Shown: one piece after another, positions 25,909-34,702 of the stretch
How positions within the stretch are numbered: position 1 is the first letter of the stretch
How the letters are laid out: the number at the start of each line of letters is the position of its first letter
Assembly (NCBI RefSeq): GCF_963974515.1
Contig: NZ_CAXBDD010000010.1
Coordinates: 18,598 to 82,597, forward strand
Source: Sunxiuqinia sp963974515
Lineage (GTDB): Bacteria > Bacteroidota > Bacteroidia > Bacteroidales > Prolixibacteraceae
Direction: 5' to 3'
DNA length: 64,000 bases
Notes under the pieces: generated by a model
Told to the model about the DNA's origin: nothing
The model's input: only the letters and a program-made list of their open reading frames with translations
The model's database searches: none
Translations under genes and position numbers: made by a program

Positions 25909-27468
25909 TTAACGCGGGCTTGCTGTTTTGAGTTTTTCTTTTTCTGAAAGCCAGTTCCTAACAAAGGATTCCCACTCCAAAAAGCGTTCTTCATTCATCA
26001 TTCGTTCCATTTTTACCTGGCCGCCTCTCTGTTTGCCGTGTGCATGCCAATCGTGAAAGCAAGCCTCCGGAACAGTATGCACCAACACGCCTTTTAGTGC
26101 CTTTGACCGGGCAACGGCATAATTCTTATTGGATTCTTTCAGGTGTTTATCCAAGGCCCAGGCCAAAGCCTTATCGTTACTGTTGTCATCACAGGCCAGA
26201 TGCCATACGTGATGAAATTCACCATCGATTCTTACGGTTGAAAGCGTGAACTCTGGAATCTTAATGTTGAACAGCTTCTCCAGCTCAATCATTGCAGCAT
26301 TCATTTTATCGACCGAAAGTTGCGAGCCAACCACATTCATGAAAAATTTAGTGCGTCCCGTGATTCTGATTTCTGCCCTGTCAACATCCGAAAATTCAAT
26401 CGTATCGCCAATCATGTAACGCCACAAACCCGATACTGTGCTCAATAACAGGACGTATTCCACGTTTTCTTCCACCTCGGTGAGATTCAAAACCGGAGCA
26501 TCTTCAGCAATGCTTCCATCTTCGTTCATGTTTTGGGGCCGAAAAGGCACAAATTCGAAATAGATTCCATTATCGACCAATAGTCTCATGGCGCGTGTCT
26601 CTGGTCGTTCCTGAAAAGCAATGAATCCTTCGGAGGCAAAATATGTGTCGATGATGGTGATGGGGTGGGCGAGCAATTCGTTGAAACTTTTTTGGTAGGG
26701 CTCAAAAGCCACCCCGCCGGTGGTGTAAACCTGCAAGTTGGGCCAGATTTCATGAATGTTTTTTGCACCATGATAGGTTATCACTTTCTTCATCATGAGT
26801 TCGAGCCACGATGGAATGCCGCTGATGGCGCCGATATCCCAATCTCGGGCACGCTTGGCAATTTCCAAAACACGTTCATCCCAATCCTTCAGCTTCGAAA
26901 TTTCTTCGCCCGGTCGGTAAAAGCCTTTGAACCAAGCCGGAATATTACTGGCGCTGATTCCGCTGATTTCGCCTTCGAGGTAGCCGTTACGTTCGTTCAG
27001 TTGGGTTGAGCTACCCAGCATCAGAATTTCTTTTTCGAAAAATGAAGGCGGCAAATCGAAGTTTGCTGTTGCACCGACCTGTTTAATTCCAGCCAGACGT
27101 ATGTAATTGAGCATTTCGTTACTCACCGGAATGCGTTTGCTTTCCTTGCCAGTTGTTCCTGAGCTCAACGCAAAGTAAGCCGGCTTGCCAGGCCAACTGA
27201 TGTTCTCTTCTCCCTGATAAAGCCGGTGCCACCAATCCTTTTGCATTTTATTGTAGTTGAAAAAAGGAACATGGTAGGCGAAGGCTTCCGCCGGATTTTC
27301 TGCGTACAGAATTTCTTTAAACCGATGATGTTTTCCGAAGCTTGTACTTCTTGCTTTGACCAGCAAATCGTGTAACAACTGCTGTTGCACTTCGTGGTAT
27401 TCGGTTTTTGAGGTGAATGCGTAGCCCAACTCAATGGCTTTTTTTATAATCGCTCCTATAATTGCCAT
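25909..27468 (-). CDS. GH3 auxin-responsive promoter family protein (acyl-adenylate ligase fold)
   Basis: A 519-residue protein of the GH3 family, which in plants adenylates jasmonate or auxin and conjugates it to amino acids. Bacterial members are common in Bacteroidota and uncharacterised. The ATP-binding YFALSSGTTGKESKRIPVS motif is clear (about residues 97-115). VYTTGGVAFEPYQKSFNELL and IDTYFASEGFIAF follow, and the C-terminal domain contains GRTKFFMNVVGSQLSVDKMNAAM. It is probably cytoplasmic. The substrate is unknown; a carboxylic acid activated as AMP ester is expected from the fold. No biosynthetic neighbours are present. Confidence 0.92.
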   Translation of the reverse strand: MAIIGAIIKKAIELGYAFTSKTEYHEVQQQLLHDLLVKARSTSFGKHHRFKEILYAENPAEAFAYHVPFFNYNKMQKDWWHRLYQGEENISWPGKPAYFALSSGTTGKESKRIPVSNEMLNYIRLAGIKQVGATANFDLPPSFFEKEILMLGSSTQLNERNGYLEGEISGISASNIPAWFKGFYRPGEEISKLKDWDERVLEIAKRARDWDIGAISGIPSWLELMMKKVITYHGAKNIHEIWPNLQVYTTGGVAFEPYQKSFNELLAHPITIIDTYFASEGFIAFQERPETRAMRLLVDNGIYFEFVPFRPQNMNEDGSIAEDAPVLNLTEVEENVEYVLLLSTVSGLWRYMIGDTIEFSDVDRAEIRITGRTKFFMNVVGSQLSVDKMNAAMIELEKLFNIKIPEFTLSTVRIDGEFHHVWHLACDDNSNDKALAWALDKHLKESNKNYAVARSKALKGVLVHTVPEACFHDWHAHGKQRGGQVKMERMMNEERFLEWESFVRNWLSEKEKLKTASPR

Positions 27469-27751
27469 ATTCTAAATTTTAGTGGTTGTTGTTTTAGCCC
27501 TATCAATTAAAAAGCCAGAAACCAAAGCGCCATTCAACACCGTTTTTTATTATTTCGGCTCAGCGCTGTGAGGAATGGCCGCCTCAACGTGTGGAATATC
27601 CTGGCCATAAAAGACAAGGTGTTTACTCCTACGGGTAGCCTCCAACTGTTGTTACCATTGGATAAACCGGATTCAACCGGGCATTGTTGGCTTGGCTTGA
27701 ACGAGTTGGCATAGTTTTATCTTGTTAAAGGTATAAACTTTAAATCTTTTA

Positions 27752-27958
27752 ATGATGAGAATTGTAGGATCTGTTTTATTAATTTTAGGAATAATCGGAC
27801 TAGTTGTCTTTGGGATACAGGCATTTAATGATTCCGAGAGCTTCAGTATCCTTGGGGCCGAAGTTGCCGTTAGCAAGGCTAATTGGACTCCGGTGATTGT
27901 CAGTGCGGTGGTTTTAGTCGTCGGATTCTTTCTGACTATGAGCAGAAAAAGAGCCTGA
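27752..27958 (+). CDS. Small membrane protein (DUF3185-like)
   Basis: A 68-residue protein with two transmembrane helices (residues about 3-22 and 45-64) joined by a polar loop (NDSESFSILGAEVAVSKAN). The layout resembles DUF3185-type small proteins of Bacteroidota, but this is by appearance only. Two Met codons (27752, 27755) can start it. It precedes the AsmA-like gene by 44 bases and sits in a run of small stress-type membrane proteins. Confidence 0.65.
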   Translation: MMRIVGSVLLILGIIGLVVFGIQAFNDSESFSILGAEVAVSKANWTPVIVSAVVLVVGFFLTMSRKRA

Positions 27959-28002
27959 GTCTGGCGTGAAAAGCCAGCCCGGACTATAAAAATCGTAATT
28001 GG

Positions 28003-29556
28003 ATGAAATACTCGCACAAGATTTTAACGACAGCTTTTATTCTGATAGTCGCTGTCGTTTCTTTTTTTCTTATCGGTGATACCGTATTGTCTGGGATAAT
28101 CCGGAAAAAACTGGAGAAAGGACCCGTTGCCTCCATTCGTATTACATCCAAATCAGTTGAGGCCAGTTTGTGGCGCGGCCGAATTGTTTTAGGCGAGGTG
28201 GAGCTGACCGATACCAGTGGTCTTGGTCAAGCTTCTATTCCCAAGGTTGAGTTTGGGGGCTTTAAGCTTTGGCGACTTCTTATTCATCGTGAAATTGTGT
28301 TGAAGTCGGTTGAAGTGCTTCGTCCAACAATTGAAATGACCATGACAAATGATTCGGTGTCAGTTGATGAAGATTCAGCAGGAGAATTCTCACAAGCTTT
28401 TCGGATTCGGCAAGTGAAGTTTGTTGATGCCCGAATAAATCTTCTTCAAAAGGGAGCTGAGAAAACTGATACGATATTTTTAACCCGTTTGGATCTCGAT
28501 TTCTGGGATTTGGCGACCAGCACTCCTCAAGAAAAATACAGCTATGAATCCTTATCGTTTAACCGGCTTCGGTTGGTGCTTCAGCAAGGACAATATTTGC
28601 TTCCCGGCGGATTGTATGCTGTTGATTACGACACGTTGGATTTCGATTCTGAAAAACGTTTACTTAAGGGCGCCCAAATTAATTTACGATCAAGAGACGG
28701 CAAATATGAAATAGGCCGAAACAGGGGTGTCGAGACCGATTGGTTCGATATCGCAGTGACCAGGATATCCTTCTCGGAAATTCGTCTGGATGCGTTGCTG
28801 AACGACACGGCCGTCGTGCTCAGTAAAGCACAAATTGCGGGGCTGAATGTCAAATCGTTCAGAGATAAGCGCCTTCCTTTTCCTGTGAAACCGGATACAA
28901 AGCTCTTGCGTGGCATGCTGAACAACTTGCCTGTTGCACTTCATGTCGATTCGGTTTTGGTTAACGACGGAACCATTTCGTATGCCGAGCGGGTAAAAGA
29001 TTCGACCGACGAGGGCGAAGTTGTGTTTTCACAAGTCCAGGGGCAACTGTTTTGCCTGAGTTCCATTGATCGTTTGATTGGGCGTAAAACAACGATGCAT
29101 GTTGAGGCACGGGCTATGGAGCGGGGACTCCTGACGGCTGATTTTGTTTTTCCGAACAAAAGATTTCCGAACAACTACCAGGTATCAGGGACATTGGGCG
29201 AAATGGACATTGAGGCGTTTAATCCGATGCTGGTTCAAAATGCCTCGGTGAGAGTTGAAACCGGTAACTTAAAGCGCCTGGCCTTTAACTTCACCTATGA
29301 TGATGACCGTTCTGCGGGTGATTTACTGTTTGAGTACGATAATCTGAAAGTTCACATTTTAGATAAGGAAGACAGGACCAACAAAAAAGTCCAATCATTT
29401 TTCACCAATATTTTGGTACTCCAAAAAGAAAACATCAGAGATGATCGCTCATTTCGTGAAGGAACCATCGCCTTTGAACGCGACAAGAAAAAGTCACTGT
29501 TCAATTACTGGTGGAAATCGCTATTGAGTGGTATCAAGAGTATTGCGATCCTTTAA
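28003..29556 (+). CDS. AsmA/DUF748-like membrane-anchored protein
   Basis: A 517-residue protein with one N-terminal membrane anchor (about residues 8-30, FILIVAVVSFFLIGDTVLSG) and a long periplasmic part rich in short beta-strands. Segments such as SASLWRGRIVLGEVELTD-like text and IVLKSVEVLRPTIEMTM recall the AsmA/DUF748 superfamily, whose larger members shuttle lipids between membranes. Conservation is weak and I would not assign lipid transport without a profile search. A C-terminal hydrophobic tail (WWKSLLSGIKSIAIL) is present. It may be cotranscribed with the small membrane protein upstream. Confidence 0.65.
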   Translation: MKYSHKILTTAFILIVAVVSFFLIGDTVLSGIIRKKLEKGPVASIRITSKSVEASLWRGRIVLGEVELTDTSGLGQASIPKVEFGGFKLWRLLIHREIVLKSVEVLRPTIEMTMTNDSVSVDEDSAGEFSQAFRIRQVKFVDARINLLQKGAEKTDTIFLTRLDLDFWDLATSTPQEKYSYESLSFNRLRLVLQQGQYLLPGGLYAVDYDTLDFDSEKRLLKGAQINLRSRDGKYEIGRNRGVETDWFDIAVTRISFSEIRLDALLNDTAVVLSKAQIAGLNVKSFRDKRLPFPVKPDTKLLRGMLNNLPVALHVDSVLVNDGTISYAERVKDSTDEGEVVFSQVQGQLFCLSSIDRLIGRKTTMHVEARAMERGLLTADFVFPNKRFPNNYQVSGTLGEMDIEAFNPMLVQNASVRVETGNLKRLAFNFTYDDDRSAGDLLFEYDNLKVHILDKEDRTNKKVQSFFTNILVLQKENIRDDRSFREGTIAFERDKKKSLFNYWWKSLLSGIKSIAIL

Positions 29557-29771
29557 ATCATAAAAAATGGGTAGAAGTTTGCACACCTTCCCACAGTTTT
29601 CCACAATGAGATATTTCTTTTTGTCGACATAAGGCTTTGCTGTTTAGGTCTTTGGTTGTGAATGTTTTTTCTGGCATGGATTTAACAGTAAGTATAATTG
29701 ATGATGTTCTCGGTGTGAGTTTTACAGCTTGACTGTCATTACATAGAAGTATTAATTTTAAAATCACAATT

Positions 29772-29957
29772 ATGGACAACTTGGAAATAAAAGGCAAATG
29801 GAATGTATTGAAGGGAAAATTCAAACAACGTTATGCCGAATTAACGGAAGATGATCTGACCTATGTTGAAGGTAAGGAAGACGAGTTACTTGGGCGTCTC
29901 CAGGAAAAGACCGGAAAAGCAAGAGAAGAGCTAATTGAGGAAATCAATAAGTTATAA
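29772..29957 (+). CDS. CsbD family stress protein
   Basis: A 61-residue hydrophilic CsbD-type protein (LEIKGKWNVLKGKFKQRYAELTEDDLTYVEGKEDELLGRLQEKTG pattern). Family members are general-stress-induced (sigma-B in Bacillus) and of unknown function. It lies only four bases before the lmo0937-type gene, so the two form an operon. The 215 bases upstream show no canonical TAnnTTTG element. Confidence 0.9.
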   Translation: MDNLEIKGKWNVLKGKFKQRYAELTEDDLTYVEGKEDELLGRLQEKTGKAREELIEEINKL

Positions 29958-29961
29958 TGTT

Positions 29962-30108
29962 ATGAGATCCCTATTGTATTTAATCGCCGTCATTTTGATT
30001 ATCGGGTGGTTGTTCGGATTCTTCGTTTACTCGGTTGGCCATTTAATTCATATTTTGCTTGTGCTAGCCGTGATTTCGATCTTGATTTCGCTCATTCGCG
30101 GCAGGTGA
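29962..30108 (+). CDS. lmo0937 family small membrane protein
   Basis: A 48-residue protein beginning MRSLLYLIAVILIIGWLFGF and ending LISLIRGR, with two transmembrane helices. This is the pattern of the lmo0937 family. Function is unknown, but members are often next to CsbD, YtxH or Asp23-like stress genes, as here. It is followed by an intrinsic terminator at 30141-30171. Confidence 0.85.
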   Translation: MRSLLYLIAVILIIGWLFGFFVYSVGHLIHILLVLAVISILISLIRGR

Positions 30109-30140
30109 CCAGAACGGTGACGAGTAATTTAAAATAAGCT

Positions 30141-30171
30141 AAAAACGAATTGGACTCCAATTCGTTTTTTT
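30141..30171 (+). terminator. Intrinsic terminator after the csbD-lmo0937 pair
   Basis: Stem ACGAATTGG (30145-30153), loop ACT, and CCAATTCGT (30157-30165) are followed by T residues, with an A-run before the stem. It fits termination of the two-gene stress operon. Confidence 0.88.
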
Positions 30172-30274
30172 ATGGGAGTAGCTCGGATGTTTGATGATTC
30201 GTTTGTTTAAAAAATCAACAGTAAAATACAAACTGTAAGCAGGTATCGGAGAAACTTACCTCATGTTTTTATTC

Positions 30275-30313
30275 CAAAGACTTAGGGGACGGCTCTGCTC
30301 CCCTAAGTCTTTG
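30275..30313. repeat. Palindrome with GGGGACGG/CCCC core (REP-like or 3' hairpin)
   Basis: Perfect 15-base arms CAAAGACTTAGGGGA (30275-30289) and TCCCCTAAGTCTTTG (30299-30313) enclose a nine-base loop. It overlaps the TAG stop of the BrkB gene (30303-30305). Neither side has a T-tract, so it is not a standard terminator; it may stabilise the mRNA end or be a repetitive palindrome. Confidence 0.6.
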
Positions 30314-31229
30314 TTTCAATTGTGTTGATTTCAAATGGGATGGCGTAATTGACCGGTTTGTTGGTGTGCTTGTAAAATCTTGAATATTGATGGGTCAGTT
30401 CAACCCCAAAGTAAAAGATGATCGATACGAAATAGATCCAAACCAAAATAACCACAAAAGAGCTGGCGGCTCCATAGACCGCGCCCAGGTTGCTGTTCCC
30501 GATGACGATTCCAATGACAAACTTTCCAATGACAAACAAAATGGCGGTGAATACAGCACCAAACCAGCTGGCCCGCCATTTCACGCTCACATCGGGAAGA
30601 AAACGGTAGATGAGCGCAAAGATGGCAGTAATGATGGCCAGCGAAAGGACGATGTTGGCGAGCTGGGCCAGGAAAACAAAATCGGAGCTGAAGTAGGTGC
30701 GCAAAAAATCTTTGAGAAAACTGATCGATGCGTCAATAATCAGCGAAACCAAGACGACAAAGCCTAAGCTTAAAATCACCCCAAACGAAAAAATACGGTC
30801 TTTAGCCAGTTTCAACGCTCCTTGTTTCAGGCTTGACCGGACTTTCACCCGCCAAATGAAGTTGATGGAATTCTGCATCACGCTGAATAGTGTGGTGGCT
30901 GAGATCAGGAAGAAAACGATCCCGATAAAAGCACCTATTCCACTGTTTTCCGTAATTTGGAAATTATCAATGGCGTTTTGCAACACCTGTGTACTTTCGT
31001 GGCCAATAAGAACATTCAGCTCTTCGAAAAGCTTGGCACGCATGGTTTCGTCTCCGGTAAAAAAGCCAAATACCGAAATGATGATCACCAGAATGGGCGC
31101 CATCGAAAAAATGGCAAAGTAGGCGGTGGTACCGGCAAGGTTGACTGGATTATTTGTGCCGAATTGGACAAAAGTCTTCCGGAATATCCGGAGCGTATCG
31201 TTGATTGCTTTGAATCGTTTGCGTTGCAT
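30303..31229 (-). CDS. YihY/BrkB family inner-membrane protein
   Basis: A 308-residue membrane protein with about six transmembrane helices. NPVNLAGTTAYFAIFSMAPILVIIISVFG near the N-terminus and WRASWFGAVFTAILFVIGKFVIGIVIGNSNLGAVYGAASSFVVILVWIYFVSIIFYFGVELTHQ near the C-terminus are the usual YihY/BrkB landmarks. The family was once called ribonuclease BN in error; its real function is unknown. It starts two bases after the stop of the AI-2E gene, so the two are cotranscribed. Confidence 0.92.
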   Translation of the reverse strand: MQRKRFKAINDTLRIFRKTFVQFGTNNPVNLAGTTAYFAIFSMAPILVIIISVFGFFTGDETMRAKLFEELNVLIGHESTQVLQNAIDNFQITENSGIGAFIGIVFFLISATTLFSVMQNSINFIWRVKVRSSLKQGALKLAKDRIFSFGVILSLGFVVLVSLIIDASISFLKDFLRTYFSSDFVFLAQLANIVLSLAIITAIFALIYRFLPDVSVKWRASWFGAVFTAILFVIGKFVIGIVIGNSNLGAVYGAASSFVVILVWIYFVSIIFYFGVELTHQYSRFYKHTNKPVNYAIPFEINTIETKT

Positions 31230-31230
31230 A

Positions 31231-32331
31231 TTATTTCCGTTTTGTTATTCGGGTCCATATTCTTTTAAAAGAGATCTCATGGCTGGTAGTCCCCCGGTCG
31301 CTAATTAGATAAGCAAAAGGTTGCAAGTCGGGAATGTTTTGCATAACGATCTTCAGGATAGCCAAACAAGGGATCACAATCAGCATACCAGGAATCCCCC
31401 AAATCATATTCCCCAGTAAAAGGCTTAGAATAATGGCCAGTGGATTGATTTTAATGTTATTGCCGACCACGTTGGGGGTGATGAGGTTATTTTCGAGAAA
31501 CTGAACGACACTGAACAGGATAAAGATCTGCAGAATGACCTGGAACGGACTAGATGAGGTGAGCAGCACGTACACAATCGGAATCAGGCCGCCAATAAAG
31601 GTTCCGATGTAGGGAACCAGGTTCAGGAGCGCAGCTAAAATCCCAAACACCAACGCATGACGAACACCAATAATGAATAGCCCGGTTGTATTCAAAATTG
31701 CAAGAATAAAAACAACAATCAACAGCCCGCTCATGTATTTGGTCGTTATATGGGCTATCTGACGCAAAATTTTCAAGGTTTTGCGTTTGTTTCTTCTCCC
31801 GGCAAGCCTGAATATGAAATAGGCTGTCTTAGTGCGGTAAAAAAGCAGGAAGAAGGTGTATACCGGCAGTAACCCAATCTGGAAAAGTGTGGTGGTGGTG
31901 GCGCTAAACAGGCTCCCAATCTGCGATTCCCAGGAAGAAAAGAAACTTTCTGTAGCCCTGCTGAAGTAATGATCCATTGTATTGGGATTGATTCCAATTC
32001 TGGTTTCCAGTACACGTTGCAGATGATCAATCTTGCTGTCCATTTGGTTTTTCAGCTCGCCAAAATCAATGGTCATGTTTGACAGCTTTGCCGATAAAAA
32101 AAGGCCTGCGCTTCCTATAATCAGGATAGCTGCCAGGATGACGACAATGATGGCAATTCCCCGATGAACCCCGCGTCGCTCAATGGCCCAAACCAGGGGA
32201 TAAAGTAGGTAGGCAAAGAAAATGCTGAGGGCAAAAGGAACCAGAACATTTTTTGCTAAAATCAGGAATAGAACGAAGATTGAGAGAATAAATAAGTTGA
32301 GTGCCGTTCGTATAAGTAACTCATTTTTCAT
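31231..32331 (-). CDS. AI-2E family transporter (second of two)
   Basis: A 366-residue paralogue of the protein at 18220-19296, with about eight transmembrane segments. NVLVPFALSIFFAYLLYPLVWAIERRG and LNLVPYIGTFIGGLIPIVYVLL match, as does the late NVVGNNIKINPLAIILSLLLGNMIWGIPGMLIVIPCLAILKIVMQ region. The substrate is not predictable. It is the first gene of a two-gene operon with the BrkB gene. A weak sigma-54-like element lies about 32 bases upstream (32363-32378). Confidence 0.9.
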   Translation of the reverse strand: MKNELLIRTALNLFILSIFVLFLILAKNVLVPFALSIFFAYLLYPLVWAIERRGVHRGIAIIVVILAAILIIGSAGLFLSAKLSNMTIDFGELKNQMDSKIDHLQRVLETRIGINPNTMDHYFSRATESFFSSWESQIGSLFSATTTTLFQIGLLPVYTFFLLFYRTKTAYFIFRLAGRRNKRKTLKILRQIAHITTKYMSGLLIVVFILAILNTTGLFIIGVRHALVFGILAALLNLVPYIGTFIGGLIPIVYVLLTSSSPFQVILQIFILFSVVQFLENNLITPNVVGNNIKINPLAIILSLLLGNMIWGIPGMLIVIPCLAILKIVMQNIPDLQPFAYLISDRGTTSHEISFKRIWTRITKRK

Positions 32332-32362
32332 AGTTCATTTGTTATCGATTATTTGGGTTGGC

Positions 32363-32378
32363 TGAAAGAATTGTGCCA
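32363..32378 (-). promoter_or_regulatory. Weak sigma-54-like promoter
   Basis: On the minus strand the sequence reads TGGCAC-AATTC-TTTCA. The -24 half is perfect and the spacing is right, but the -12 half lacks the GC of TTGC. The start site would fall about 20 bases before the AI-2E ATG. It is noted because a sigma-54 activator is encoded at 57714-59069. Confidence 0.2.
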
Positions 32379-32644
32379 GTTGTATGAATGCCGGAAAAGC
32401 GCCACATTTGGCTTGTTTTCCAGATGATGATTGGTCTGTATGGCCTCGCTTTTGGGGAATGGTGTGGAAATTTATCCCCGAAAGCGGTGCTCGTGGGGTT
32501 GGGTGTGAATCAATTACACGACTGGTATAAAATTCGCATATTTCGGACCTGTTTGGACTTCATGGATTACAAACTGGGAAAAACTTTTTTATGATCAAAG
32601 AATTAGTTAAAATTGGCAATTCCTTTGATAAGATATTTACACGT

Positions 32645-34477
32645 ATGGCAAAACCTTTTCTGCGCAGTCTCTTTTTTTTTCTGATTTTTTGTAGTGGTTA
32701 TCAACTGGCCGCACAGGAAAACTATGAAGTCAGGCGTGTAGACTTTCATGGCAATAAAACATTGGATTCCGATTTTTTGCTCGACCGGATGGCTGTAAAA
32801 GAGCTATCGTATCTCGAAAAGCTGATCACAAACGAACAACCGTTTCTTTTTAACCGACGACTCGTTGAGCTCGACATGGAGCGCTTAAAACGGATTTACC
32901 AAAGTGAAGGTTTCCTGAATGCCGAAGTCAAGCTGGATCCACTTGAAATCAATGAAAAAAAACAAATCGTAAAACTGTCGGTTCAAATTGAGGAAGGCGA
33001 ACCCGTGCTGATTGACAGTGTGGCCATTGTGGAAAAGGAAGCCTTGAGCGGAATTGACCTTGATTCATTACAGAAAAAGGTTTTTCGCGAAATGGAATTG
33101 CGGAACGGAAAGCGGTTCCGGGATGAATGGATCAAGCACGATGTGCAGGCGGTCGAAAATGCCTTTCGAAACCTTGGCCATGCGTACGTTAAGGTAAGCT
33201 ACGAACTGGATTTGAGGCCAGACGAGTTTAAAACCAGCATTTTTTATTCGGTTGAGCCCGGGCCGGTCAGTTACTTTGGTGAGACCCGTATTGAGGGGCA
33301 TAAACATGTTGAAGAAGCATTTGTCCGAAAACAACTCGTATATAAGGAGGGCGAATTGTACAACAAGTCCTTGTTGACAGAAACCCGGCAGAATTTGTAT
33401 TTCTTGCAGCTTTTCCGCATTGTCTCGGTACAGCCGCAAACCGATGCAGCCACACAAAGAAGCCCAATTCCCGTTAAACTTTTTATTGAAGAAGCACCAC
33501 GCCTGACCACCCGTTTTGGGGTGGGCTATGGTACCGAAGATAAATTTCGGACGTTTCTGGATCTGAATTACCTCGGTTTTTTGGGAAGTGCCCGGCGCAT
33601 CCGGCTTTATTTAAAGCATTCGGCTTTGGAACCTTATCACGTCAGTTTAAAATGGATTCAACCCCAGTTTTTAGGAAAGAAAAGCACCATTTCGATCAAC
33701 CCGTTTCTTAGTCGAAATTCGGAACCCGGCTACGAAACCCGGACTTACGGTTTGAATGTACCGGTTACTTACCGCTTTAACAGCCGACTGAATAGCACCG
33801 TGACTTATTATCTCGAAGAAGTGGAGCAGCGAGTTGAAGAAGGCGATGTCGAGCTTCCGGACCCGGAGGATGACAAGTTCGCTTACAACAAGTCGGGAAT
33901 GCTGTTTAGTGCTGTGTTCGATAATTCAATACCAAAATTCTCACCCGAAGAGGGCGTGAAGGTGTCGCTTGGTTTTAAGTTGAACGGGTATGTATTTGGA
34001 AGTGATTTCAATTACACACGCCTGTGGGGAGATATACGCCACTATCAGGAAATTGGTGATTGGGTGTTGGCGCTACGCCTGATGGCAGGTAACATCAGCT
34101 CACCCGACAGCAGTGGCTTTATCCCTGTTGAAGACCGCTTTTATGCTGGTGGGAGCAACTCCGTTCGTGGTTGGAACCGGTCGGAGCTGGGCCCCAGGCG
34201 GGAAAGCGGAACACCTATAGGTGGTAATAGTATTGTTGAAGGAAATATCGAATTTCGGTATCCTTTGTTTTGGCGTTTCAGTGGGGTTGTTTTTCTGGAA
34301 GCAGGGAATGTTTGGCGCGAATCGTTTACCTACCGGTTGAATGATTTGGGTTATGCCGCCGGAGGAGGACTGCGTATTGAAACACCAATCGGCCCGATTC
34401 GGCTCGATTTGGGTGTTCCGGTGTGGAACGAAAAACGAAGTCCGCAGTTTTTTATTAGCGTTGGGCAGGCGTTCTAA
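32645..34477 (+). CDS. Omp85 family outer membrane protein (TamA-like)
   Basis: A 610-residue Omp85 protein with a signal peptide (MAKPFLRSLFFFLIFCSGYQLAAQ), about three POTRA domains (residues 24-300) and a C-terminal barrel ending RSPQFFISVGQAF. EDRFYAGGSNSVRGWNRSELGPR carries the conserved RGW/RGY loop motif. It is shorter than BamA and followed by tamB, so it is probably the TamA partner in a translocation and assembly module that inserts or remodels outer-membrane components. The frame is open to an ATG at 32591, but the Met at 32645 gives a classical signal peptide. Confidence 0.88.
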   Translation: MAKPFLRSLFFFLIFCSGYQLAAQENYEVRRVDFHGNKTLDSDFLLDRMAVKELSYLEKLITNEQPFLFNRRLVELDMERLKRIYQSEGFLNAEVKLDPLEINEKKQIVKLSVQIEEGEPVLIDSVAIVEKEALSGIDLDSLQKKVFREMELRNGKRFRDEWIKHDVQAVENAFRNLGHAYVKVSYELDLRPDEFKTSIFYSVEPGPVSYFGETRIEGHKHVEEAFVRKQLVYKEGELYNKSLLTETRQNLYFLQLFRIVSVQPQTDAATQRSPIPVKLFIEEAPRLTTRFGVGYGTEDKFRTFLDLNYLGFLGSARRIRLYLKHSALEPYHVSLKWIQPQFLGKKSTISINPFLSRNSEPGYETRTYGLNVPVTYRFNSRLNSTVTYYLEEVEQRVEEGDVELPDPEDDKFAYNKSGMLFSAVFDNSIPKFSPEEGVKVSLGFKLNGYVFGSDFNYTRLWGDIRHYQEIGDWVLALRLMAGNISSPDSSGFIPVEDRFYAGGSNSVRGWNRSELGPRRESGTPIGGNSIVEGNIEFRYPLFWRFSGVVFLEAGNVWRESFTYRLNDLGYAAGGGLRIETPIGPIRLDLGVPVWNEKRSPQFFISVGQAF

Positions 34478-34702
34478 ATGAGTTGGTTCGGAAGTTGGGA
34501 TGGCTTCGGCTTCCGATTAATTGGTGCGGCGCGGAACGTCGGTGTTTGTCATTCATAGTCAATCAATTGTTATTGACCTTCTTTAAGACAATTGATTGAT
34601 TACCAAATGACGATTGAATGACTTTTTAATGACAGGAAGTAAAATCAGGAAATTCATTAAATAGAATTACAGGTCGGTGATCTGAAAAGCATAAAATAGT
34701 TC

